A stretch of DNA of 64,000 nucleotides, taken from Pachypanchax playfairii (lineage: Eukaryota; Chordata; Actinopteri; Cyprinodontiformes; Aplocheilidae). A program made the translations under genes and the position numbers. Shown here in pieces: positions 48,601 through 60,310 of the stretch (positions are counted from its first letter, which is position 1; each line of letters starts with the position of its first letter). The notes under the pieces were generated by a model that saw nothing but the letters and a program-made list of their open reading frames with translations, was not told the origin of the DNA and did no database searches. The stretch is from the NCBI GenBank assembly GCA_006937955.1, contig SSNP01000082.1, positions 1,357,847-1,421,846 on the forward strand. The letters run 5' to 3'.

Positions 48601-51600
48601 TTACAAAAGGTATGATGTGATGTTATGTAACGGTGATAAAACTCCAGATCTTCTTTTTTACAGCAGAAAAGTCTCTATTGGAGAACTCTAGTACGCCGAT
48701 CTGATAACTTTTCTTGTTGCACTTAGAATAAAATCTGTCTTGTCTGTGACCCTTTCCTGAACCCCACAGTAGCTACGTTTACATGCGCCAAATTTCCCCA
48801 ATCTGATTAAAATCTTGGTCGATCGGAATTCCCAAATCCCTGTTTACATGGACACTAACTGAAATGATCTGATCATGCCATGAGTACACATGCACCAAGC
48901 ACTCAATCAGGTTAAATGAGTTGAGCATGCGCACAGCGAGTTGTCTTTCCGGGGGAAGAAAAAAAAGTAAACAAACTCCGTCCTTTCTGCACGTCTTTCC
49001 CGCCCCATCGTGTGCTCGATCTGACTCACATTATCCCCAATATGGACCTTCTGCGGGTGATTACCTTTATGTTTGGGTTTTTACTGGTCGCATTAACCAA
49101 GCTAGCGGCTAAATACATATTGCTACTGCTCCTCCACCACAGGAGAGGAGAGCGGGATGACATGATGACTGCACCAGCAGACCACTTCTGTTTACTTCCC
49201 GCTATGTTTTCTACTTGGGTCTGCGAAAGCGGAAAGACGTCACGCTGAAGTTGTACGCATGCGCAAAGGGCTCTTTTCACCCTTTCTTTCCGAACGGGTG
49301 TATACATGCACGTCTATCCGAATGAAGATCGGACAAAACCACCCCTCTCGATCGGAAGTAAATTTCTTTCTGATCAGGCTGCATCGGATCAAAACATTCG
49401 GGTTGACATGTTTACATGACGTCTTTTTTATCCGATTGGGCGTTCATTCCGATTAAATGTGCCCATGTAAACGTAGCTATTGACTGACATCCAATAATAT
49501 GGGTTAAAGGATTAAATTGTAGCTGTGTTTACATCTGTAAACTGTCTTTAATCTGATCATTGTTCAGATTAGAATTTGACCGTATACATGGGCCCTGAAA
49601 ATATCTTTCCAATTATGACAAGCGTTCACATGTGCCACACGTTGGATCAGATTAGCTCATTTTGACATGTGCAGAACAATCCGAAACACCGGAAACAGCC
49701 AAAGAAGAAGTAGCAAACTTCAGTTGAAAACAACCATGGATGAGTTTGTTTAAAATGGAGCGGTAGCATCTTCTTCTGAGCATGTTTTGATTTATTCTGG
49801 AAACATTTTTACGTCGAAACTGGTTTTGTTTCACGTTGCCATGTTTTCATCCAGAGTCTGTAAATGCCAACGTAAGATACGTCAAAGCAGAACGTAACAG
49901 ACACGACCCACATTCTGCAGAAGCGTTTACATGTGCAGCGATTGGATCAACGATCAGCATAACCCACCTGTCTCAATCGAAAAGAAATTTTGATCCAACC
50001 GAGTGTGAAGTAATCTGATCGACATGTTTACATGAAGCTTTTTTAACCTGATCAGGCTTTTAATCTGATTGTGTCCATGTAAACGCGGCTATTGTTTCCA
50101 TTTTAAATGCCGTTTGGTCATGTAAACAGAATATTTTACTCAAACATCAGTTAGTAATGGAGTTCCACAGAGTTCTGTTCTTGGTCCAATATTTTCCACC
50201 ACTATCCAAATTATAATCAGCTATTTATTTCTCAAGCCAGACAAATCCAGCCTTCATTAGTCTACACGCATCTTAAAAACATACAAACATGGATGAATTA
50301 AATGTTTTCTTTCAAAATTAAGGCAGAACTGAAATTATTGTTTTTGGACCAGAACATCTTAAAACACGCGATCTTGACCAGGATATACACTAAATATATT
50401 TTCTACTAATTTACTAAAATCATGTAGAATCAATTTCTAGAAATTCGGCTGATCACTATCTCAGTGCTGCCAAAACTGAAAACAACGCATGAAGAGATAA
50501 AGCAAAAAAATACATGAAAAGAAACTAGTCAATCAATTTCTTACTACTCCAATTTGTTTTTTATTTTATTCAGGGGACAAAAAACTAACTGAAAACCCTT
50601 CATCTGATCAAATATCCTACAGCAAGAACTCTAATAAGAATTTGAGGGAGTAGATCATATTTCTTTTAAGCTCCTTTTTACTGGCTTCCTGTAAAAAATC
50701 TAAATCCCTTTTCTAACATGTAAAGCTTTTATTAGATCTTTTTACAAAATGATTCTGTAAAGTGGTCACATGACGAGACTCTCTTTGCTGTTTATAAATC
50801 ACAAATCGAGCCCAACAACAATGAGAAGCCAGCATCTCAGAACTATTGGAGGCATGTCGTATAACTCAGCTGTGTGGATGTGGAGCATTACTCATAAAAT
50901 GAGTGTCTCCCACTCTAACTGCCTGCTTGCACAGATCATCTATCTTCTCTACATCACACCCTCGTAATGCTAAGGCAGGTTACCCATACATATATCCACC
51001 GTTGCAACTCTGTGACTACCTCCCTTGGTGGGTTAGAAGTGTAACAGCAGCAGGTTAACATCTGTTGACTGCTGTTACAGGCTCTTGTAGCTACAGATGT
51101 TTACTGTCCATGCACACATTAGCTTATGGAAAATGAGACAAGAACAAATGCTTTTCTTTAATTTGCACTAATAAATCCTGCCTCCTCCAAGCTGCCATCA
51201 CAGATAAAATGCTCAGTGGTTATTTTTGTCTTTTTTCTTTTATCTTAGCCATAGCAGGAGTTCCTGGCCTGGTGTCTCTTCTGTTTATTTGTGTTCCCTT
51301 CCTGTCCACTCACTTCCCAGCTGGTCCAGGCAGATGGCTGTCTTTCCTGAGTCTGGCTCTGCAGGAGGCGTTTTCCTGTTAAAAGGCAGTTCTTCCCTCT
51401 CTGCTGTTGCCTGATGCTACATGCATGATCAGGTTAGAGACTAAGCTGAAATTAGACTTGAAGGCAATTTGTTGGTTTTTGTAAATACACAACTTTTTAT
51501 AACTACAAATCTGACTAATCCATTAGAATAAATCTGATATAGCAGATATATGTGTAATAAATTGAATAAATGTATGTTTTAAATCATTCTGTGGACATTC

Positions 51601-54600
51601 TGCTTGAGTCATATTCATGTACAGGTGACTACCAAAATATCTATCAAGACACTGACTCAGAAACCTGTTTGGTTTCAACAACAAAGTATCATACAGACAA
51701 GTTTCTTGACATATTTCCTCTAAATTTAAATATCTTTCAAAATCCCGATAATCTGATGTCAAACCAAGAAACATCTCTGCACTTCCCTCGTTCTCTGCTC
51801 CGTGTGTCTGATCTGTAACAGAACCACCTTTGCCTGTGAAATCATCTGTCTCCCATGATGCATTTAAATTCTTCTCCCTCTCATCTTCAGGAACGTTCTG
51901 TCACCCAAATGGTTGCGGACTTATGGTCAGGGGTGCACATACTAAAATCCAGGAAGAGATTAATTTTCTGTTTGTGTTCAGACAGTAGCACCTTGTAAAG
52001 GCTTTGTTCTAGAAAATGCACCAAATATTGAAATAAAGACTGTTCTCTCTTCTATCTGAAACATTAGAAATTTCTCTGTTACACAAACAATACTGGAGTT
52101 ACTGTAATTCCAATAGCTCATATGTAACATGTTGCTAAATACCCAAATATCCCTTTAAAAATTATGTCCTAACTGTTTTTTTGTTTTCCAGATTAAAATT
52201 TTACATTTTAACATCCTAATCTCATGATTTCTCCCCCACTTCTGTTGAAAGCAGTCTGACTCACTGCTTGTGTATGTTAAACTATCACATGACCATGTTG
52301 ATGGAAGTCGTCTGAAAGCGACTGTGCCTGACCTGAGCTATGACAGCTTCTCTGGTCTTGTAGTACTTGTAGAAAAGGTGATCAGTCTGGATGAAAAGCT
52401 GACAGGTGTTTTTCTCCACCTGGGCCATCCTCTTTTTCCTCAGCAGGACCGGGTCATTAGAGCCAGAGTCAGTGTGGAGATCCTGTCGTCAGCAGCACGT
52501 GAGAGAAAGAATCAGATGTAGATGGTAAATAAAACATTTTAAAATCATTTTCAGCCTTACGGTGAGTAAATAAATAATGTGAGTTATTTTTAGGCTGCTG
52601 TTCTTGAGCTGCAGTGTGTTCATGAGCTGGACTTCTGCATGTACCTTCAGTTAAACAACATACTGAGGAGAAAAAACTTTTTTGTTCACGGATTTATTTT
52701 TCATTCATTTTCTTTTTTGATTTTGAAGATTAAATCAGAAGATATTTGTAAGGTACTGATGGGTGTTTTTAAGCTTGAGAAAAGCTTTTATTATGGTGTG
52801 TGGTGAATTCACCTTTGCTGGCTCCTCTACAACAGAAGCCTGATACTTCTTCATCCTTTCAAACACAGAGCTATCAGCACAGCCTCCCTCTGGGCCGTAC
52901 TTGTGCGGGTAGTCTGAGTGACAGAAGCACACACAAACACAGTTTGGATTATAGAGACGATGTTAGCTACTTAACCCCCTGAGTCATTCTATTCTGGGTG
53001 CTATTCACGATCAGCTAATGGATGTACTTATACACCACTTGATACGCCTAGCTTTGCAGTACGAGCTGTTGCTTTCCTGTCACGTTCATTAGTAATTCCT
53101 CTGAAAATCCTGTTTAATTTGCCCCTCAGCTACTTGCTGTGTGTTCACAGATGATTTCAAATTATGGGGTGTCAGTGTAGTGAAGTGTACTCAGTGCTCG
53201 CGATTAGTAGCAACATTGTGTAGACTGCTTAAATAAGCCAGCAGCATGAGAGAAAGGTTGTGTTACTCAGCTAATGAGCACCTCGGGTATCTCAGCTCTC
53301 TGGGGGGGGGGGTGATGACACCAGTCTGCCTTTATCAGCCCAGCAGGCCTTACCTTACACTTTCCCACTCATACATTTGCATAAGCATGTGACAGGTTAC
53401 ATGCTTGATGACACAAGAAAACACCCTGTCAAAGAATTTGTGTGGGTGCAGATTTTAGGGACTCACGTATGTCGTCTTCGTGGTATATAACAGAGTGGAA
53501 GGGGACATCTTTGTCCTCCAGGTATCTCTCCGCAGGTTCTACGTAGTACGTGCCATGGTAGCTCTGTATAAAGCCCTCGAACTTACCATCTATAATAGTT
53601 CCATGGGTCAGAGTACCTTTTTCACCTGGGAAATCAAAATACAGCAGTTTATTTTCAGAGGACTCACACTGGTACTCAAAGGGTCCACTGATGCAGTAAA
53701 ACTGCTCTCTTACCATAGATTTCACCAGTGTAGATATGAGAGGTATCATATGGAATCTCTTCTCCTGAAACATCCACCTTTAAATCTGGGGCAAACAAGG
53801 TGGTATCCCTTTTCATTCGTAAATTAAAATGTCTGAAACGATAAAAAGTCAAGTCAGGTCAACCATTACTTTTATAACACATTGTAATTTGTTTTTCAAC
53901 AAGAACAAAATGCAGTATGAACAAAAAAAACATACAAGCACACAACAATAAATAAAGATTAGAAGGGACTCTGCGAACACAAACCTTCGCCAAGCAGCTC
54001 GTTTTACCCATCATGTGATTTACACACAAAACTACTACTCTTACATTCCCTTTATCATTTTATTACAGACATGCACTTAACTTTTGGAAACATCATAGTT
54101 ATTTATGGAAAACAATATTTCTACAGGCTGCACAGTGAGACAGTCTGTAGCCCTGTTGCCTTACAGTGAGAAGGTCCTCGGTTCAAATCCAGGCCAGAAC
54201 CTTACTGCATGGAGTTTACATGTTCTCCACCTGCATGTGTAGGTTTTCTCTGGGGACTCTACTTTCCTCCCACAGCCCAAAGACATGCATGATACATCAA
54301 TTGGCAGCTCTAAATTGCCCCTAGGTATGTGAATAATAATATAAAATAAATAAAACAATAAATAAATAAAATAAAACAATCTGATTGGTGGAGGTGTTAA
54401 TACTAATTTAAAAAAAAAGAATTCATATTACTAAAATTTCATATTTGTGCAAACAGAGGGTTTTTTTTTTTAAATTAAGTGACCATGTGAAACTGTCTGT
54501 ATTTTACTGTCAAAGCACTTTTTTTTTTACCATCAGGGTTTTTTATTTATATGCAAACAAAACATACTTTTCTATGCAAACAACTCTTCTTTGCAAAGGA

Positions 54601-57600
54601 GAAAAATGAAAATTATAAAATGGGCGGTGTCAGGAAAACAGGAACATTTAATGGAGGGAGCGTTTTCTGCTGCAATGGAGAAACTAGAATCTGTTAAATA
54701 GTAAACAGAACGTCGGAACATCTGAACTCTGTCATGTTATATTCTGTTAAATCAGCATCTGGCAATGAAAGTAAAAGTATTGCAGTAAATCCAGTATTTA
54801 AAACAGATATAGCACAGTTATTGCTTTTTTAAACTCTCCAAGTCTTTAGACTCAGAGTTTCAGACTTGTGGGTCAGTTTGTCAAAATTCTTTTCTGATCA
54901 TTTAGAAAACAGAACAGGGGAAAAGAATTGAACTCAAATAAAGTTCCTTGCTGTACTGCTTTTCCCAAACTTATTCAGACCTGGAAAATCTAAGAGCAAA
55001 TTCAACTTCATGCTTGTTTTGTGTTTTAAGTTGCTGTTTTTGATTCCTTTGCAAAAAAAAAAGCTAAACTACATGTCATAAAAGAGCTAAACATTAAACC
55101 ACTATGACCAACAATGCATCATTTAAGTGTTCCTTCTGTGTTACATGAGGTTAATAATCTGACACCGTGTTTATAAGTGAAAGCACTAAGTAGTAAAAAG
55201 AACTACACCTTAGATTTTTGCAGTAATGTGATCCGGTGGTTCTGTTCTGTTTGTGTGGGGTATTTTGTTGCTTGTTTGGACAGTTTCTATCCAACAATGA
55301 CCCCATTCATGGTGTACAAGTGGTAACTGGAAGGTTTTATATGTGTGACAATGATACAGTATGTTAGACAGAACTTCCCACCGCTACCATAAACACCGAA
55401 CGTTTAAAAAATAATTATTAAAAAAAATCGTAAAAGCGTTTGTGTATCAAATCTAAAGTGATAATCTGAGTTGAATCTCTCAGATATTCAAAATGTAAAT
55501 TGGAAACTTTAAAAACCAAAAAGATGTCTTTAAGTTCTTGTTGGTGCAGCTCTGTATTTCATTCCATCATCAATCAGCAACAGCATTTCGGGAAATAGTG
55601 AGCCAGAGTCACAGGAAGGATGACGAACAGCCAGATGGTAATGACTTTCTCATGGAGTTTAAACACTTTCTATCAAACACCACCTCAAAATACACGTAAA
55701 ACCTCATCTATCCCAGCAATTAACATGTATTTTAAACATGAACTCACCTGTCTGTGTAATCATTAATCCTGACTGCTTGTATTTAAAAACCTACTCTTAT
55801 TCTGAAGATGATCAATAAAACAAGCAGCAAAGTTAACAGTTATTTTCTGGAGTTTAACCAAACGATGAATCATCCAACTTCTATTCTTAATAAAAACAAA
55901 CCAAAACAAGTAAAGATGAAACTGATGTTCCTGATCACTGATGGTTCAGATGAGCAACAACAAATCCAAAAGAGCTACAGCAGATTCCTTTTACTACAGA
56001 TGAAACGAGGTGATGGGATGAGTATAGAAACAAATACAGGTGTATAAATATGGAAACATCTCCACACTGAGTCAAAATATTTGAAAAGAAAGTGAACAAA
56101 CCGTCCATGGGCATGAAAATCTAAATGAAGGAACTTGTCTTCATGAGAGATTGCCCTCTTGGCCCTCTGATGTTTGGTGTGAACAAGCTCTGTGTTGTAC
56201 GACAAGCCTTCATAGTGGCGGATGTACTTGTTCAGAGGATTCCTATAGTGTCCTGTGTGAAAAGAGCAAAGAAAAACCTTGTAAACAAGATGACAACCAT
56301 GTCCTTCCAGCTGCGTGCACATATTTTTATAATCCAGTCTTTGTGAGAGTAAGTGCTGAACAATACAGCAGAAAATTGTTCACAGCACTAATTCTTATCG
56401 GAAACTGACAGTTTTCTTTTCCGTTTGTTGGAAGAATCTTGTTAATAATTGGTATGTAAATTGGTCTTAGTACCAAATGAAGTCCCTGCAGTCCAAATTT
56501 AATCATCTACCCCTTTCTTCACCTGACTAACACACTATTGAACTTTTAAGACCTTTTCAAACACCAATCTTACAATCGGGTAAGACAGGTGAATATCTGA
56601 ACAACTTAGAACCATTATTATTTAACTATAATCTGCACACTGTTATAATTCTCAAGCAGTAACAAAACTTGTTGTTCATCAGCTGAAAGTTCAACCAGAA
56701 AAAGCCACGATAAAGATAAAATACAAAGCTGTTCCAAAGAGGAACAGGTCTCACGCAACAAGGTGCTTCACCTGCAGTACACTCGTGCAAAAAAATAAAA
56801 TTTTTCTAAAACTGTTGATCGAGTTCACTTGCTGGTATCTAACAACTTGGTACCAAATTCAGTTCTGAATTAAAATGTTTTTTATTTGTTTAAACATTGT
56901 GTGTCCTGAAATGCAGATTTTTCACGTGGAGAACCAGAAAACATGTGATGAAAGAAAAACAAAGCTGAAGTTGACTGAATCCTATTGGGCTAACATAACC
57001 TTCCTCCCTGCAGCTGTCAGACTGTACAATCAGAACTGCTCCCAACAAACATAGATGTGTACATCAGCCTTAACCCATCACCAATACTGCTGTAACTTGC
57101 ACATTGATTTCAACAGACTGTATATACCAACTTATTGGAAGCTACACGTTTACTTTTCATCCACAGTTCAATGCACAATCTGTACTTTTCCATTTTTAAA
57201 CATATTCTAACTACTTTAAGAACTGCACAGTACTCTGTTTTATAACTATGGTACATGATGTAAATCAGGGGTGTCAAACTCCAGGCCTCGAGGGCCACTA
57301 TCCTGCATGTTTTAGATGTTTCCCTGTTTCTACACACCTGATTCAAATCCTCTGCATTTCAGCAAATCCTGCAGAAGCTTGTTAATGATCCATTCATCTG
57401 AATCAGGTGTGTAGAAGCAGAGAAACATGGGAAACATGTAGGATAGTGGCCCTCGAGGCCTGGAGTTTGACACCTGTGATGTAAATAGTTTTTTCTTCTG
57501 TAAACACTGTGTGTGGTTCTGTTATGTTCTATGTCCTGCTCGGTTTGTGTATCTGTTTGTACATCCGCTGCAGCTGTTACGACCAAATTTCCCCTTGTGG

Positions 57601-59315
57601 GACGTCAGACTCTAGTCTGTGGAACAGCACTATCTGGTTAAATAAACATAATTCCAATAAATTTCTGCCTCAGTTTACATTTCAAAATGTTGCATAAAAC
57701 ACCTTTTACTCAACCTAATTAGAGGTTTCAAAATGTTCTGGATTAACTGGGGTAATTTTACTGGTTGTAGAAAACCTGAGTTCTGACCTACAATACAATG
57801 TTTAAAAAAATTTTCTGAAATTCCAGATGGGGCAGTTCTTCACACACCAACTGGTTCAAACTCAGAGAAAGTATTCAATATTAAGTGTGTGGTCATAATG
57901 TAATGGCTACAACCACCGTGCAGAATCAATAACCACACTGTGAAGTTACTGGCAGTGTTATGATTGTCTAGCGACAGCTATTTGTAATGCAAGATTAAAC
58001 GATAAAAAAAATAACAGACAGCAAATCTGTAGGATCTGTGTTTGAAGGCTGAGCTTAATGTATTCAGATCAAATTGTTGCCAGCTTCAGAGCTGCGCTCG
58101 ACAAACATAAGCTGCATTGCAACATAATCATTTGCACTGACAGAGGAGTAGGTGGTGGATACGAAAGGAAACGATTGTGAAACACTTTCAAACCATTTAA
58201 CCGTCTGAAAAACTCAGTTTTACTTATTTCTTTTGTTCAGGGAAACTATTATGAGTGAATAATTCTTTTGTTGCCATTGCAAACTGGTTATGAATAAAAA
58301 AAGGTCACCGTTATTAAACAGGGGGTAGTTATACCTGTGTGATCCATGATTTACTGGATAAAAACTGAAGATGAAAAGGTGGAGCAGATTTCAGCTACTT
58401 CACGGTTCATAAGCAGTATGAAATATTCAGGTAGTAACATTCAATTTTTCATTAAGATGCCTGCAAGAAGTGAGGAAATGCATCACTATAGCAGTGAAAT
58501 TACTTAATCTGTTAGGCTATAGGAAAAGTAAAAGTAGCAAAGACTGAGCTCTTTCTTTTATATCGATTGAAATCACGTGACTTGTGAGCTGACGTAGTAA
58601 CAGAAGTGATGTTTAGCGCTGCTTTTGACAATGTAACAAAAAACCGTGAAACATTCAGAAAATGTATACATATTTAAAAGCGTTACTTGAAAAAGATATT
58701 TTGTTGTCAAAACCACTCACTCAGAACAATAATTTTCAAAACACTTCCATTCACAAAAAGAAAAAGCAGAGACAAGTATGTCATAACAACCAGACAACAT
58801 GGAATTATTTCTTTAAAACTGAAAACAAGAGTTGATAATTTTGCCGTAAAGCTGAGAGTTGTAAATAAAACAGTTGCTGTTAACTAGCACCGAGCTAACG
58901 GTCCGTTAACACAGTCTGCAGCTCCATCTTCTCATAACAATGGCTGTCGGTGCTGTTCGCACGGTAATAACAAAACCGACCCAAACCTGTCATAAAAAAC
59001 TGTGACAACACGCGACAATAACTCAATATGGTCGGTTTACGTTAATTAACTGCGTGAATCCTTGTCAGCATTGACGCTACGTGTTTTTTATAGGTTTGAA
59101 GTATTACGGTAAAAAGGGTGCAGTCCTCTTCACAACAAGCAGGCCCTGCTGATCCGTTAGCTGACGGGCTAACTGTTCTTCTCTCAGTCGCTGCTTCGTG
59201 CATTTATACTACAACCCGCAAGCTTTTCTCTCAAAATGTCTCACTCACCTTGGGTGTAGTTTAGTAAATACACGAAGAGGAAAACTTTAATGGGTAGCAT
59301 ATGTGGCAAATCCAT
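42678..59315 (-). CDS. adam10: ADAM10 metalloprotease-disintegrin
   Basis: Type I membrane sheddase that cleaves Notch, cadherin and APP-type ectodomains. Sixteen exons in transcript order: 59249-59315, 56102-56252, 53714-53832, 53467-53625, 52813-52913, 52333-52482, 48045-48137, 47779-47962, 47333-47496, 47037-47220, 46704-46854, 46413-46596, 46202-46310, 45901-46121, 45680-45806, 42678-42868. They splice in frame to 784 residues. Order: signal peptide (MDLPHMLPIKVFLFVYLLNY), prodomain, furin site LLRKKR, catalytic domain with the zinc site HEVGHNFGSPHD split across exons 9/10 and the Met-turn NYIMYA, disintegrin (CGNGLVEPGEQCDCGY), Cys-rich domain, transmembrane helix (AVLLMGIALIMLMAGF) and a cytoplasmic tail with LKRRR and RENYQMGQMRR. 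All catalytic residues are present. The last exon encodes a Gln/His-rich insert, making the tail ~30-35 residues longer than human. Either in-frame Met (1 or 6) could start. Confidence 0.96.
43343..43425. repeat. CAAA microsatellite
   Basis: About 20 near-perfect copies of (CAAA)n, preceded by a short CA run, in the last adam10 intron. Confidence 0.9.
43536..44270 (-). mobile_element. 5'-truncated LINE remnant with ATCAA tail
   Basis: On the minus strand the 3' end reads AATTTCCCTTTGGGGATTAA TAAAGTA followed by repeats of TTTGA. This is the typical 3' terminus of teleost Rex1/L2-type LINEs with a microsatellite tail. The preceding coding-like sequence is broken by stops. It lies in the last adam10 intron and ends next to the Harbinger-like element. 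Confidence 0.6.
44276..45223. mobile_element. PIF/Harbinger-like element with Myb-like ORF remnant
   Basis: The termini GGGTCTCATTTATAAA and TTTATAAATGAGACCC are inverted. The 3-bp flanks CTG (44273-44275 and 45224-45226) fit a Harbinger target duplication. The interior has many CGTACGC motifs near both ends. A plus-strand ORF from about 44544 (MASKQKNKKINFKEMKIKVL..) resembles the Myb/SANT-like protein encoded by Harbinger transposons, including VEARRDILFGG and NKRKK. The DDE transposase gene is missing, so this is an internally deleted copy. Confidence 0.75.
45500..45616. mobile_element. Partial hAT-type palindromic MITE
   Basis: The half element starts at TTCTGCAGAGGCCCATTAAT and ends at GGTCCTCGAGGACTGGAGTT TGAGACCACTG. 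It matches the right half of the MITEs at 38397 and 57266. The left half is lost. Confidence 0.6.
48770..49479. mobile_element. MITE with TAGCTACGTTTACATG termini, adam10 intron 6
   Basis: TAGCTACGTTTACATG at the left and CATGTAAACGTAGCTA at the right are perfect 16-bp inverted repeats around ~710 bp. Sub-terminal GATTAAA and TCGGAA blocks recur in both orientations. There is no transposase ORF; a 78-codon frame at 49012 is of unknown meaning. A relative follows at 49520. Confidence 0.8.
49520..50091. mobile_element. Second, related MITE next to the first
   Basis: The ends TAGCTGTGTTTACATC and CATGTAAACGCGGCTA are diverged versions of the termini of the preceding element, and internal AATCTGATCA blocks are shared. 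The two elements are separated by only ~40 bp, both inside adam10 intron 6. Confidence 0.7.
50155..50800 (+). mobile_element. Degenerate LINE with reverse-transcriptase motif
   Basis: At 50159-50194 the frame reads GVPQSSVLGPIF, a close match to the GVPQGSVLGP block of LINE reverse transcriptases. It is followed in broken frames by KTEIIVFGPEHL-like sequence near 50330. Stops and frameshifts interrupt it throughout. L2-type origin is inferred from these two blocks. Confidence 0.55.
54126..54330 (+). mobile_element. tRNA-related SINE, plus orientation
   Basis: It begins GGCTGCACAGTGAGACAGTC, contains a clear B-box-like GGTTCAAATCC at 54179-54189 and continues through the teleost SINE body (ACATGTTCTCC..TCTGGGGACTC) to AATTGCCCCTAGGTATGTG. 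It is followed by an ATAAA-rich tail. It sits in adam10 intron 2. Confidence 0.65.
56990..57620 (+). mobile_element. LINE 3'-end fragment interrupted by a hAT MITE
   Basis: Plus-strand sequence from about 56990 (CTCCCTGCAGCTGTCAGACT) to 57600 ends with AATTTCCCCTTGTGGGAC, the usual 3' signature of these LINEs. It is split at 57266-57478 by a complete hAT-type MITE. No ORF is preserved. It lies in adam10 intron 1. Confidence 0.55.
57266..57478. mobile_element. hAT-type palindromic MITE with perfect 8-bp duplication
   Basis: 213 bp bounded by CAGGGGTGTC and GACACCTGTG, with identical flanks ATGTAAAT at 57258-57265 and 57479-57486. Its two halves are largely reverse complements (CTCCAGGCCTCGAGGGCC against GGCCCTCGAGGCCTGGAG), so it can fold on itself. 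It is inserted in an older LINE fragment. Confidence 0.85.
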
Positions 59316-59480
59316 TGTTAGAGCATTGAAACCGATTTCACTTTATTGTCCTATTTAGATAGGCGCAGACGCCCTGTGTTTATTGCAGCTTCCTCTCATC
59401 GCCTCCTCTCGCTCCAGCGCCGTGACGTCAGACGCAGGGAAGCTGGGATCCCTTCCCCCAAGAGCCAAGCGAACTCTGTA
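59316..59480 (-). promoter_or_regulatory. adam10: adam10 promoter region
   Basis: Directly upstream of the start codon (minus strand) lies a short CpG-containing, GC-richer stretch with a perfect CRE palindrome TGACGTCA at 59423-59430. No TATA box is evident. The transcription start is not defined. Confidence 0.5.
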
Positions 59481-59686
59481 TGGCAAGCCGTTGTAACATG
59501 TAATCAAATCACATCGTTTCTAAATACTTTATTGTTGGTGGTGCTGCTTTTAAATACTAAAGATATTCTACTTTGTTAAAATAGCATTTTCTTTAATACT
59601 TATATTTGAAATGAACTGTATCTTATAGCATTCCTTTAGTTAGGTCTCTTTCTTGAGGTTGTATGGAAAAAACTTTACTAAGGATG

Positions 59687-59780
59687 TAAGATAAGATAAG
59701 ATAAGATAAGATAAGATAAGATAAGATAAGATAAGATAAGATAAGATAAGATAAGATAAGATAAGATAAGATAAGATAAG
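59687..59780. repeat. AAGAT pentanucleotide microsatellite
   Basis: About 18 perfect copies of (AAGAT)n on the plus strand. On the minus strand this is (ATCTT)n and forms the tail of the LINE fragment just to the right. Confidence 0.9.
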
Positions 59781-60310
59781 AAATCCTTTATTTGTCCCAC
59801 AATGGGGAAATTCCGGTGTTGCAACACTCATTATAGGACAGTGCAGAAAAAGTTCACACAGAAGGTTTAAAAAAATAAATATAGATGTGCATGCATTAAA
59901 AATATATACAATATGGATACAAATATAAGTGTCTGTTTTGTGTATTGCACATGTGATTATTGCAGGTTAGAAATGTTCATTGTAGAGTCATCAGCAGCAG
60001 GAAGGAAAGATCTGCGAAACCTCTCCTTCACACAGTGAGGGTGGATCAGTCTGTCACTGAAGCTGCTCTCCAGAGCTGACAGAGTCTCCTGCAGGGGGTG
60101 GGACTCATCATGGTCCAGCACTGACCTTATATATATTAAAAAGTTTAAGTTCTCTAATGTGAATGCTGGATATGTACTCAAGACATCCAAAATGACTATT
60201 TCATGTATCCAGAAAGCTTTTTTGTGGGGCCTATCACTCCCTTTTCCCCTTGTGTAAATGAGTTTTGAGCTCCAGAAAACCAGACGCATGGCACAACACA
60301 GGATAACGAT
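59781..60310 (-). mobile_element. 5'-truncated LINE, C-terminal ORF fragment plus 3' UTR
   Basis: A minus-strand ORF (60289-59957) ends with SALESSFSDRLIHPHCVKER, the kind of C-terminus seen in teleost LINE polyproteins. It is followed by a short 3' UTR containing CCCCATTGTGGGACAAATAA and then the pentanucleotide tail at 59687-59780. The catalytic parts are absent, so it is dead on arrival. Confidence 0.6.

Noticed and set aside
49012..49248. Membrane-like small ORF (LLRVITFMFGFLLVA)
   Set aside because: It is internal to a terminal-inverted-repeat element and too short to judge; no evidence of selection is visible.
54179..54189. tRNA gene suggested by a B-box
   Set aside because: GGTTCAAATCC sits in a degenerate SINE head; no cloverleaf with paired acceptor stem can be formed.
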